64,000 bases of DNA. It comes from Microcoleus vaginatus_C. GTDB lineage: Bacteria > Cyanobacteriota > Cyanobacteriia > Cyanobacteriales > Microcoleaceae. The stretch lies in the NCBI GenBank assembly GCA_040004035.1, contig JAMPLN010000005.1. One strand, 5' to 3'. Positions 8,587-16,300 of this stretch are shown in pieces. The notes beneath the pieces are model-generated. The model saw nothing but the letters and a program-made list of their open reading frames with translations, searched no databases and was not told the origin of the DNA. Every line of letters begins with the position of its first letter. Position 1 is the stretch's first letter. Made by a program: the position numbers and the translations under genes.

Positions 8587-8636
8587 ACTTGTACTACTTA
8601 CTGTACAAGTATAGCAATCCGCAATATATTCGGCAA
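8587..8636 (-). promoter_or_regulatory. yefM-yoeB promoter and operator palindrome
   Basis: Read on the minus strand, a TTGCCG -35 box (8631-8636), a 17-base spacer and a TATACT -10 box (8608-8613) form a good sigma-70-type promoter. An ACTTGTAC/GTACAAGT inverted repeat (8587-8594 and 8603-8610) overlaps the last bases of the -10 box and the start region. TGTACA-type half-sites are known operators of YefM-YoeB. The geometry predicts autorepression by blocking RNA polymerase. Confidence 0.8.
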
Positions 8637-8678
8637 TCCCAAACTCATATCATGTCCGGTCAATTTACTGGTTCTATG

Positions 8679-8786
8679 GCTGGAGCCTGGGAACTGATAC
8701 CTAGAGGAAGAGCCTCGCGAGCGAAAATTAAATTCGAGGCTCTAGGTAGCTGTTGAGCGTTACTTTCGCTCCAGCCTGGTAACGAG
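8679..8786. repeat. Nested inverted repeat downstream of recA
   Basis: CTGGAGCCTGG and a later CTCCAGCC form an outer pair. Inside, CTAGAG...AGAGCCTCG pairs with CGAGGCTCTAG. The structure lies between the recA stop and the TA operon promoter. It may end recA transcription, but resembles the mobile palindromic repeats common in filamentous cyanobacteria. Confidence 0.6.
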
Positions 8787-8836
8787 GAAAACGAGTAAAC
8801 AATCAGTAAACGAGTAATAATTGAGGACTAAAAAAC

Positions 8837-9973
8837 TTAGATTTCTTCGTCCAAACCATCTACATCATCTACATCATCTACATCATCTACATCATCTACA
8901 TCATCTACATCATCTACCTCAACAGGAGCGACAGAATTAGCAGAAACCACAGCACCAGTCTCAAGTTTCTTTTTAACTAGCTCCTCAATTTCATTTTTGA
9001 AATCGATGTTTTTCTCCATGTGCTGGATCACTTTGTCTCGTCCTTGAGCTATGTTCTCTCCGTTGTAGCTATACCAAGAACCTTTTTTCAGAATTACTCC
9101 CATTTCGTCGGCCAAGTCAGTCAGACAGCCTAAAGTAGAAATGCCTTTGCCAAATACAATGTCAAATTCGGCAATACGGAAAGGCGGAGCAACTTTATTT
9201 TTAGCAACTTTAACTTTCGTGCGGTTGCCGTATTCTTCTGTACCTTTTTTCAAGCTTTGAATGCGGCGAATGTCAAGCCGCACGCTGGCGTAGAATTTGA
9301 GTGCATTACCGCCGGTTGTGGTTTCGGGGTTGCCGTAAGTTACGCCGATTTTCTGCCGCAATTGGTTGAGGAAGATGACGGTACAGCCGGATTTGCCTAT
9401 GTTGCCGGTGATTTTCCGCAAAGCTTGACTCATCAATCGCGCTTGCAAACCCATGTGGGAGTCGCCCATGTCGCCTTCGATTTCGGCGCGGGGGACGAGG
9501 GCGGCTACGGAGTCAATTACTACGATATCGACGGCGACGGAACGCACGAGTTGATCGACAATTTCTAGGGCCATTTCGCCGGTATCCGGCTGGGAAACTA
9601 AGAGATTTTCAATATCCACGCCTAAAGCTGAGGCGTAGGTGGGATCGAGGGCGTGTTCGGCATCGACGAAGGCTGCGATACCGCCGGATTTTTGGACTTC
9701 GGAGATCGCGTGGAGGGCTAGAGTGGTTTTACCGGAACTTTCGGGCCCGTAAATTTCAATGACTCGGCCTTTTGGCAAACCGCCGCCCAAAGCAATGTCC
9801 AGCGTCAGGGCTCCGGTGGGAATGGTTTCTACCTTCATGCGAGTGGAGTCTCCCAACCGGACGATCGCCCCTTTGCCAAAGCTGCGCTCGATTTGGGAAA
9901 GTACGGAAGTTAGGGCTTTTTGCTTTTCTGAGTTTTCAGTGGAAGTTTTTATAGACGCTTCTTTTTTTGCCAT
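8837..9973 (-). CDS. recA: Recombinase RecA
   Basis: The 378-aa RecA has Walker A GPESSGKT (residues 76-83), Walker B VVIDSVAALVPRAEIEGDMGD, the L2 loop NQLRQKIGVTYGNPETTTGGNALKFYASVRLD, and all core motifs. It forms the nucleoprotein filament for homologous recombination and, in other bacteria, LexA self-cleavage. The C-terminus is unusual: the last about 25 residues are a (VDD)n run encoded by a 9-bp tandem repeat (8857-8919), ending DGLDEEI. RecA tails are acidic in general and modulate DNA binding, but this one is simple-sequence. No convincing LexA box was found upstream. Confidence 0.98.
   Translation of the reverse strand: MAKKEASIKTSTENSEKQKALTSVLSQIERSFGKGAIVRLGDSTRMKVETIPTGALTLDIALGGGLPKGRVIEIYGPESSGKTTLALHAISEVQKSGGIAAFVDAEHALDPTYASALGVDIENLLVSQPDTGEMALEIVDQLVRSVAVDIVVIDSVAALVPRAEIEGDMGDSHMGLQARLMSQALRKITGNIGKSGCTVIFLNQLRQKIGVTYGNPETTTGGNALKFYASVRLDIRRIQSLKKGTEEYGNRTKVKVAKNKVAPPFRIAEFDIVFGKGISTLGCLTDLADEMGVILKKGSWYSYNGENIAQGRDKVIQHMEKNIDFKNEIEELVKKKLETGAVVSANSVAPVEVDDVDDVDDVDDVDDVDDVDGLDEEI
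8857..8919. repeat. 9-bp tandem repeat encoding the RecA acidic tail
   Basis: About seven direct copies of CATCTACAT (plus strand) keep the recA frame and encode repeated Val-Asp-Asp units. Length changes of one unit would add or remove exactly three acidic-tail residues. Confidence 0.92.
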
Positions 9974-10291
9974 TTGCGGTACGCGGGTAGACCCCTTGCG
10001 GAGCTTGTTGATTAACTGTACAACACGTATGTTAGCAGTTATTTTTGGGCTCTGGAGGTTCTGGGAGGATCTGGCTGAAGATTCTTGATTTTGGGGAGGC
10101 TTGGGCCTCAGCCAGCTTTCAGAAGGCTCTGATCTAGAAGGTATTCGGCATCCGGCAGAGGGTAGAATTATTGTCTGTTAGGGGATGTAGTTGGTATCGA
10201 TCGCTCTGGGAGTGAGGTTTAAGATGATCTACAGTTCCAAATTCCGTGAAGCGTAGCTATCCCGGAGGGAATCGCCACAATTAGGACAAGC

Positions 10292-11908
10292 ATGGGATCT
10301 ACAACGCATCAAGACACATCTGTTAATACCAAAAATTCCCGCTGGCTGATGAACTTATTGGCGATCGGCATTTTACTTGGTATCGGATTTCGGTTTTTTG
10401 AGATCGATCGCAAACTGTACTGGCACGACGAAGCTTACACATCAATCCGCGCCGCTGGTTTCACCCGCCAAGAAATTGACGACGAACTATTCCAAAACCG
10501 GATTGTTCCCGCACCAGAATTGCAAAAATATCAGCGGATTAAACCGGGAAGTACAGAAGCAGACACAATTCGTTCTTTAGCACTAGAAGACCCGCAGCAT
10601 CCGCCTTTATACTTTCTCATGGCTCGTTGGTGGATGCAGGAACTTGGCAGTTCTCTAACAGCATCCCGCAGTTTGCCAGCACTATTGAGTTTGCTGTCGT
10701 TGCCTTTGATGTACGTGTTAGCTCAGGAACTTTTCGCCTCGAATTTGGCGGCGTTATTAGCAACAGCACTTTTGGCATTATCTCCCTTTGACATCTTGTT
10801 TGCTCAGACAGCAAGGCAGTACAGTTTGCTGACAGCCACAGTTATTGGCAGCAGTTGGCTGCTGCTAAGAGCAGTGCGGTTGCGGGGTTGGCAAGATTGG
10901 GTATTTTACTCGCTGGCGATCGCCCTTGGTTTCTACACTCACCCTTTCTTCAGTTTAACACTCATTGGACACGGAGTTTTTATAATCTCTTACTGGTTGT
11001 TTGTCAAAAAAACAAAATTGCCAGGTCACGTCACTAATTCCCAATTTTTCTTAGCAGTAACAGCAGCTTTAATCTTGTATATCCCCTGGATTTACGTGCT
11101 GGCAACCAACCTGGAACGGGCATCAGCTACGACAGATTGGACGCGAGTAGCTCCCGGTTGGCTGTATCTTGTCAAATTGTGGACGCTCAGCTTTACAGCC
11201 TTATTTTTTGACTTCGACTTCGGGTTTGATAATATTTGGACTTATCTGCTGAGATTGCCATTTTTGCTGTTAATTGCGGCAGCCATTTACAAAATCTGCC
11301 GCCGGGCTAGCAGTTCAACTTGGCTGTTTATTTTAACATCTATTTTTGTACCTTTTTTGATACTGGCATTACCGGATATCATCCTAGGTGGCAAACGTTC
11401 TGCCGTCAGCCGTTATCTAATTTCCTGCTTTCCGGGAGTGCAGCTAGCAGTTGCTTACTTGCTCGCCAGTAACGTGAAAACTCAGCAGCGGTTTTGGCAA
11501 GTCATTTTAGGCTTGGTATTTACAGCAAGTATAGCCTCCTGTACAGTTAGCGCTTTTTCTGATACTTGGTGGAGCAAAGACTTGAGCTATTTTAATGCTG
11601 AAGTTGCGAAAATTATTAACAAAGAGGCGATAGCTAATCGGTCGATTAAAGATACAATTGTAATTAGCGATCGCGGCAACGATTTTACGAACATGGGAGA
11701 TTTGCTTTCTCTAAGTTATTTGCTCGACAAAGACGTGCGGTTGATGCTGATGAGCCAGTCGCCAGATATGGAGATGCTGAACAAATATTCGGCTCCCCTA
11801 GTGTTCCGCCCTTCGGAAAAATTGATCTCGGCACTCAAGCAAAATCAACGCCGCCTGGAGCCAATTTTGCAGTATGCCAGACTTTTTCGAGCGCGGCGAG
11901 CTTCTTAG
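10292..11908 (+). CDS. GT39-type membrane glycosyltransferase
   Basis: The 538-aa protein is polytopic, with about ten hydrophobic segments. After the first helix comes the ArnT/PMT-type acidic motif in YWHDEAYT (D46-E47), placed at the start of the first periplasmic loop as in GT-C enzymes. A second motif region follows at about 110 (DPQHPPLYFLMARWW), also typical for glycosyltransferase family 39. Such enzymes transfer sugars from polyprenyl-phosphate donors to lipids or proteins on the outer face of the cytoplasmic membrane. The acceptor is not predictable. It is transcribed alone. Confidence 0.87.
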   Translation: MGSTTHQDTSVNTKNSRWLMNLLAIGILLGIGFRFFEIDRKLYWHDEAYTSIRAAGFTRQEIDDELFQNRIVPAPELQKYQRIKPGSTEADTIRSLALEDPQHPPLYFLMARWWMQELGSSLTASRSLPALLSLLSLPLMYVLAQELFASNLAALLATALLALSPFDILFAQTARQYSLLTATVIGSSWLLLRAVRLRGWQDWVFYSLAIALGFYTHPFFSLTLIGHGVFIISYWLFVKKTKLPGHVTNSQFFLAVTAALILYIPWIYVLATNLERASATTDWTRVAPGWLYLVKLWTLSFTALFFDFDFGFDNIWTYLLRLPFLLLIAAAIYKICRRASSSTWLFILTSIFVPFLILALPDIILGGKRSAVSRYLISCFPGVQLAVAYLLASNVKTQQRFWQVILGLVFTASIASCTVSAFSDTWWSKDLSYFNAEVAKIINKEAIANRSIKDTIVISDRGNDFTNMGDLLSLSYLLDKDVRLMLMSQSPDMEMLNKYSAPLVFRPSEKLISALKQNQRRLEPILQYARLFRARRAS

Positions 11909-12254
11909 AGCAGCTTGACAGAAATGGAGGATCGTCCCCGGTAGGGTGCGTCAGTCGATTTTAGATTTTAGATTTTAGATTTTAGATTTATTCCACAGAT
12001 GAATCTGGGAGATTAAACTTTGGTCTAAAATTTTTGGATATTCACGATAGGAGTAGGTGGCACGGTATCGGTTTTTGGGCGGGGGCAGAAAAAAATGTTT
12101 GAATTGCCTCAAATATTTAGACTGACGCACCTTAAATCACTATTTGGGCATTTTTGTCAATATTCCCAGCAAGGTGCGTCCGAAAAAAACTGTGTGAGTT
12201 GTCTCAGGTATTTGGGCCGACGCATTTGACATAATCAGCAATAATTATCAGAGA
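11909..12254. other. Repeat-containing spacer before the tnpB element
   Basis: No gene is seen. There is a TTTTAGA heptamer run at 11958-11989 and two related phrases about gaattgcctcaaatattt/gttgtctcaggtatttgg followed by GACGCA(CC) near 12100 and 12205, suggesting an imperfect direct duplication of about 100 bp. Confidence 0.6.
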
Positions 12255-12386
12255 AATGGGTCTAAAACCCCGTCCTTATAGGACGGCTTTGTAAGTAAAA
12301 GTATAAACATTAAACCATCTTTGGTGAAGAAATATAAAAAATACAAGCACGCCAGCATTTCACTATATACTAATAACAGCTCAAAA

Positions 12387-12393
12387 AAGGAGG
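12387..12393 (+). promoter_or_regulatory. Shine-Dalgarno deciding the tnpB start
   Basis: A full AAGGAGG stands 8 bases before the TTG at 12402. It favours that codon over the in-frame TTG/GTG pair at 12321-12326, which would add 27 residues with no family similarity. Confidence 0.8.
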
Positions 12394-12401
12394 AGTTAAA
12401 C

Positions 12402-13727
12402 TTGTTAACAAACTATGTATACAAGTTGCGCCCCAATCAAACACAAGACTTAAAAATGTCCAATTGGGTGGATATGTTGCGAAGTCACTTCAACTGGTGT
12501 CTTAATGACAGAATCACTCAATATAGTCAACAGTTCATTCAAGGTAACTATTGCGACATTAGAACGCAAAGTGAAGCCTGTCCATTGACCAGTTATGTCA
12601 GTAAAAACGGTGCCACGGGAGAACCTTGGAAAACAGGAAAAACAGACAAAGAGGGGAAAATCCAAAACCCCCGACGCAACCCAGGCGACATTCAAATCAC
12701 CGCGTTGCCCGAATTAAAAGCAGCTAGACCCTGGTTTGCCGGGATAAATTCGACAGTTCTACAACAAAACGTCAAACGGCTGGACACTGCCTATAAAAAT
12801 TTTTTCGAGGGACGTGGCTTTCCTAAGTTCAAAAACCGCAGTAACTTTACTTCTTTTACTTTCGTGATGGGGGTAAAAATACAAGGCAGTAAAATCTACT
12901 TACCAAAGTTAGGCTGGATGCGTTTTTATAACTCGCGCCCAATTCCCAACGGCTTTACCATTAAAGCGTGTACAGTAAGAAAGCGACAAAATGGCTGGTA
13001 CATATCCGTCCGCATTGAAAACAAGTCTGTCCCCGATTACACGGCAAAATCTCTTAAGGATGTCGTCCAAGTAATTGGCTGCGATATGGGACTTACAAAA
13101 TTAGTTCATCTCTCAGATGGAACTCAAATTGAAAATCCCAAGTTTTCAACCACCAAAAAAGCTAAGCGCACTCTGAAAATTAGGCAGAGGCGGGTTAGTC
13201 GAAAAACAAAGGGTAGTAAAAACCGCAAGAAAGCAGCTAAGAAACTAGGAGTTTTCCACCAGAAGATTAGCGATAAGCGTCAAGCTTACCACTGGAAGGT
13301 TGCCAATAAAATAGTTTTCCGTAACGTTGACGCGATTGCTCTGGAGGACTTGAATATTTCGGGAATGATGCGTCGATGTCGAGTGAAGGTTGACGAAAAA
13401 ACAGGTAGATTCCTGAAAAATGGGCAATCAAGAAAGAAAGGTTTAAACCGTTTTATCTCTGACGCGGGTTGGGGCGACTTAGTTCTGAAGATCGAGTATC
13501 TGGCTGCAAAGCAAGGAAAGGTCGTAATCAAAATTAATCCCAAACACTCCAGCCAAGAATGTCGGAACTGCGGTCATATCGATAAGTCTAATCGAGACGG
13601 CGAAAAGTTCATTTGCGCTGAATGCGGATATCACGAGCACGCCGATATCGGTGCAGCAAAAACTATTCGCGATCGGGCTTTGAAATTGGTACGCGGGGAC
13701 TCCGCGAAACCGGGCGTTCGCGCCTAA
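12402..13727 (+). CDS. tnpB: RNA-guided endonuclease TnpB
   Basis: From TTG 12402 the product is 441 aa. It starts with the typical TNYVYKLRPNQTQ segment of OrfB proteins. The split RuvC nuclease is complete: Asp in IGCDMGLTKL, Glu in ALEDLNISGM and Asp in HADIGAAKTI. A CxxC...CxxC zinc ribbon (CRNCGH...CAECGY) sits between the second and third parts. TnpB proteins of this family are guided by an RNA from the element's right end and cut DNA next to a short target-adjacent motif. All catalytic residues and the zinc finger are present, so it is probably active. Confidence 0.95.
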   Translation: MLTNYVYKLRPNQTQDLKMSNWVDMLRSHFNWCLNDRITQYSQQFIQGNYCDIRTQSEACPLTSYVSKNGATGEPWKTGKTDKEGKIQNPRRNPGDIQITALPELKAARPWFAGINSTVLQQNVKRLDTAYKNFFEGRGFPKFKNRSNFTSFTFVMGVKIQGSKIYLPKLGWMRFYNSRPIPNGFTIKACTVRKRQNGWYISVRIENKSVPDYTAKSLKDVVQVIGCDMGLTKLVHLSDGTQIENPKFSTTKKAKRTLKIRQRRVSRKTKGSKNRKKAAKKLGVFHQKISDKRQAYHWKVANKIVFRNVDAIALEDLNISGMMRRCRVKVDEKTGRFLKNGQSRKKGLNRFISDAGWGDLVLKIEYLAAKQGKVVIKINPKHSSQECRNCGHIDKSNRDGEKFICAECGYHEHADIGAAKTIRDRALKLVRGDSAKPGVRA

Positions 13728-13851
13728 ACGCTCAGAAGATATCCTCACGCTCATTTGAGCAAACGTGAGGAGTCTGGGAACCCTAGAAATAGGGAAATTG
13801 AGGTAGAAATCCCTCAAGAATCCTCGCGCCTTCAGGCCGAGTGAGTGTCAA
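13728..13851 (+). ncRNA. Candidate omega RNA / right-end guide scaffold of TnpB
   Basis: Right after the tnpB stop come a hairpin CCTCACG...CGTGAGG (13743-13770, with inner GCTC/GAGC pairing), an AGGGAAATTGAGG...CCCTC-type pairing near 13790-13815, and the bulged right-end hairpin. In known systems the omega RNA overlaps the 3' end of tnpB and this untranslated segment, with the guide taken from bases just beyond the element end (from 13852). The 5' boundary is not visible from sequence. Confidence 0.5.
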
Positions 13852-13874
13852 TTGAATACTTAGGATAAAACGCC

Positions 13875-15410
13875 ATGCAAGAGTTAAATAATTCATCTTC
13901 CGAATCCGCGCAGAAGTTTCGCGCTCTTCAGACCGAATTACGCGAACGTTGGCGAGCTATCGAAGAATTCGACAGCGGAGATTGTGACATTATTATCATT
14001 CCTTCTCTCAGCTTAGATCAGCAAGAAATGCAGAAAGTTGAGGGGGCTTACCACTACGAAGAGCGGCATTTATTTTCATTGATTCGCCTGCGAAATCCAC
14101 GCACGCGCTTAATTTACATTACCTCCGAGCCCTTGCACCCGATGATTGTGGATTATTACCTGCAATTGCTGCCGGGAATTCCATTTTCTCACGCGCGCGA
14201 TCGGCTTGTGCTATTCAGTGCTTACGATGCTTCTGCCAAATCCCTCACCCAGAAAATTTTAGATCGTCCCCGCTTGATGGAGCGCATTCGTCAAGCGGTG
14301 CGCCCGACAAAATCTTATATGGTTTGTTATAACTCGACGCCCTTAGAACGCGAGTTATCTGTTCAATTGGGGATTCCTTTGTGGGCCAGCGATCCCGACC
14401 TGTTATACTGGGGAACAAAAAGCGGTAGCAGGCAAATTTTTAAAGAATGTGGCGTGCCTTATCCTGATGGTTCCGAGTTGGTTTGGAATGCGGAAGATTT
14501 AGCGGAAGCTGCGGCCGAGTTGTGGGCACGGCAGCCGCATTTGCAACGGATCGTAATTAAGTTAAATGAAGGTTTTTCGGGGGAAGGAAATGCAATTTTA
14601 GATCTGAAGTCCCTCGCAGGTAAAGCGCCTGCAGAAAGAGCGAAGGCAATTGGCGATCACTTCCATAATTTGCGCTTTCAAGCAACGGGCGAAACCTGGG
14701 AAAATTTTAGCAGCCGCATTCCCGAATTAGGGGCAATTGCCGAAGCTTTTATCGAAGGAGAAGAAAAGTTCTCGCCCAGCGTTCAAGGCAGAATTGTCCC
14801 CAGCGGCGAAGTAGAAATTCTCTCCACCCACGACCAAATTTTAGGAGGCCCAGACGGTCAAATTTTCTTGGGTTGCCAATTTCCGGCCGACGAATCTTAT
14901 CGGCTGGCATTGCAAGAATTGGGATGGAAAGTTGGGAAAAATTTAGCCGAAAAAGGGGCTTTAGAGAGATTTGGAGTAGATTTTCTCGCGGTAAAGCAAT
15001 CCGATGGCAAATGGGATATGCAAGCAATAGAAATTAACTTGCGGAAAGGAGGCACAACTCATCCGTTTATGGCTTTGAAGCTGTTAACAAATGGTCGGTA
15101 CGAGCGTACTAACGGATTATTTTACAGCCAGCAGGGCCGTCCGAAATATTATGTCGCTTCGGACAATTTGAAAAAAGAGCGCTATCGGGGGTTATTACCG
15201 AACGATTTGATGGATATTATTGCTGACAATCAACTGCACTTTGACAGCGGTACAGAGACGGGCAGTGTGTTTCATTTAATGGGTTGTTTGTCGGAGTTTG
15301 GCAAATTGGGAGTGACGAGTATCGGCAATTCACCGCAAGAAGCTGAGGAGATGTATAACAAAGTTGTGAAAGTTCTCGATCGCGAAACGTCAGGCGATTT
15401 TAGATTTTAG
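13875..15410 (+). CDS. ATP-grasp carboxylate-amine ligase, PGM1-related peptide ligase
   Basis: The 511-aa protein resembles cyanobacterial proteins annotated as PGM1-related peptide ligases. The N-terminal 170 residues form a conserved domain (CDIIIIPSLSLD, EERHLFSLIRLRNPRTRLIYITSEPL), followed by an ATP-grasp domain with IVIKLNEGFSGEGNA (nucleotide-binding lysine and glycine-rich loop) and a C-terminal metal-binding EINLRKGGTTHPFMALKLL. PGM1 is a ligase that makes pheganomycin-type peptides; here no precursor or modification genes lie nearby, so the substrate is unknown. The last residues and stop codon (DFRF-stop) are supplied by a TTTTAGA repeat. Confidence 0.8.
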   Translation: MQELNNSSSESAQKFRALQTELRERWRAIEEFDSGDCDIIIIPSLSLDQQEMQKVEGAYHYEERHLFSLIRLRNPRTRLIYITSEPLHPMIVDYYLQLLPGIPFSHARDRLVLFSAYDASAKSLTQKILDRPRLMERIRQAVRPTKSYMVCYNSTPLERELSVQLGIPLWASDPDLLYWGTKSGSRQIFKECGVPYPDGSELVWNAEDLAEAAAELWARQPHLQRIVIKLNEGFSGEGNAILDLKSLAGKAPAERAKAIGDHFHNLRFQATGETWENFSSRIPELGAIAEAFIEGEEKFSPSVQGRIVPSGEVEILSTHDQILGGPDGQIFLGCQFPADESYRLALQELGWKVGKNLAEKGALERFGVDFLAVKQSDGKWDMQAIEINLRKGGTTHPFMALKLLTNGRYERTNGLFYSQQGRPKYYVASDNLKKERYRGLLPNDLMDIIADNQLHFDSGTETGSVFHLMGCLSEFGKLGVTSIGNSPQEAEEMYNKVVKVLDRETSGDFRF

Positions 15411-15428
15411 ATTTTAGATTTTAGATTT
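15397..15428. repeat. TTTTAGA heptamer run overlapping a CDS end
   Basis: About four copies. The first copies lie inside the ligase gene, encoding Phe-Arg-Phe, and their TAG is the stop codon at 15408-15410. Confidence 0.92.
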
Positions 15429-15456
15429 GATCCAGTCAGTCAGCTTATCTCCCCAT

Positions 15457-15481
15457 CCCCGGCTTCTTGAAGAAGTCGGGG
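15457..15481. repeat. Near-perfect palindrome between convergent genes
   Basis: CCCCGGCTTCTTGAAGAAGTCGGGG is a 25-bp near-perfect palindrome of a kind widespread in filamentous cyanobacteria. Lying between the converging ligase and lepB genes, it may act as a bidirectional terminator. Confidence 0.7.
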
Positions 15482-15602
15482 CTCTAATATCCGTCGCGTT
15501 TTGTATAGCAACCGACAAGAGGATTAGGATGTTCTTAATCACCCAAACCATTGCTATTATTGAATTTGCCTTCTTGCTTCTTGCTTCTTCCTTTCGCTAG
15601 AG

Positions 15603-16211
15603 CTAATTTTTAGCAGGATAAAGGGGCGTGGGGTCGATCGAACCTGTGCGGTTGAGTGGCCAAAAACGCACAATTGCCCTACCGATGATATTTTGCTTGG
15701 GTACAAAGCCCCAGTAATGACTGTCACAGCTTGCGTTGCGGTTGTCGCCGAGCACCAAGTAAGAATTTGGAGCTACAACTACAGGCCCGTAGGGATACTG
15801 CGGAATTTCTTCAATATATTTTTCCTGTAGCGGCTGCTTGTTAATAAAAACTTTTCCCTCTCTGACTTCCACATTGTCCCCCGGCAGTCCGATCACTCGC
15901 TTGATATAGGCATCTTTGATCGGTGGTGGCTGTCCCGTGCACAAACTAGCCGGGTCAGGAGGCATAAATACAATAATATCTCCTCGCTGGGGCTCTTGGA
16001 ATCGATAACTGACCTTATCTATAATTAATCGATCGTTAATTTGTAAGGTTGGGAGCATCGAGCCGGTGGGAATGTAGCGTGCTTCGGCAACCAGGGTGCG
16101 GATACCAAAGGCTAAAAATGCTGCTAAGCCGATCGTCTTAATTCCTTCGATCCAAGGATTTTCGGTGTCTTGCGGAGGTTTTTCGTCGGCTGACTTGTCT
16201 AGACGAGTCAT
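15603..16211 (-). CDS. lepB: Signal peptidase I
   Basis: The 202-aa protein has one N-terminal membrane helix (about residues 23-41). The catalytic serine is S51 in PTGSMLPTL and the general-base lysine is K104 in YIKRVIGLPGD. Box E follows as VLGDNRNASCDSHYWGFVP. It cleaves signal peptides of exported proteins at the outer face of the cytoplasmic or thylakoid membrane. It is divergent from the dihydroorotase gene, sharing a 90-bp promoter region. Confidence 0.96.
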   Translation of the reverse strand: MTRLDKSADEKPPQDTENPWIEGIKTIGLAAFLAFGIRTLVAEARYIPTGSMLPTLQINDRLIIDKVSYRFQEPQRGDIIVFMPPDPASLCTGQPPPIKDAYIKRVIGLPGDNVEVREGKVFINKQPLQEKYIEEIPQYPYGPVVVAPNSYLVLGDNRNASCDSHYWGFVPKQNIIGRAIVRFWPLNRTGSIDPTPLYPAKN

Positions 16212-16300
16212 AGGGTATTGTAGTGACTGAGCTGGATACGAATTATAAACTTAATAATGCTTCCATGCTAGCACGCTGTTTACTCAATTAATGATATCTT

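Larger units (their letters stand above)
12255..13851 (+). mobile_element. IS200/IS605-type element carrying only tnpB
   Basis: The element has a subterminal left hairpin CCGTCCT-TAT-AGGACGG (12270-12286), one gene (tnpB), and a right-end imperfect hairpin CTCG-c-GCC-TTCA-GGC-CGAG (13823-13841) followed by TCAA at 13848-13851, a typical IS200/IS605 right cleavage tetranucleotide. Bulged, subterminal hairpins without terminal inverted repeats are characteristic of TnpA(Y1)-mobilised elements. No tnpA is present, so it would need a Y1 transposase elsewhere. The exact left end is not certain. Confidence 0.8.

Noticed and set aside
9974..10060. Possible LexA box ahead of recA
   Set aside because: TGTACAACACGTATGTT does not fit the cyanobacterial RGTAC-N3-DGTWCB pattern well enough.
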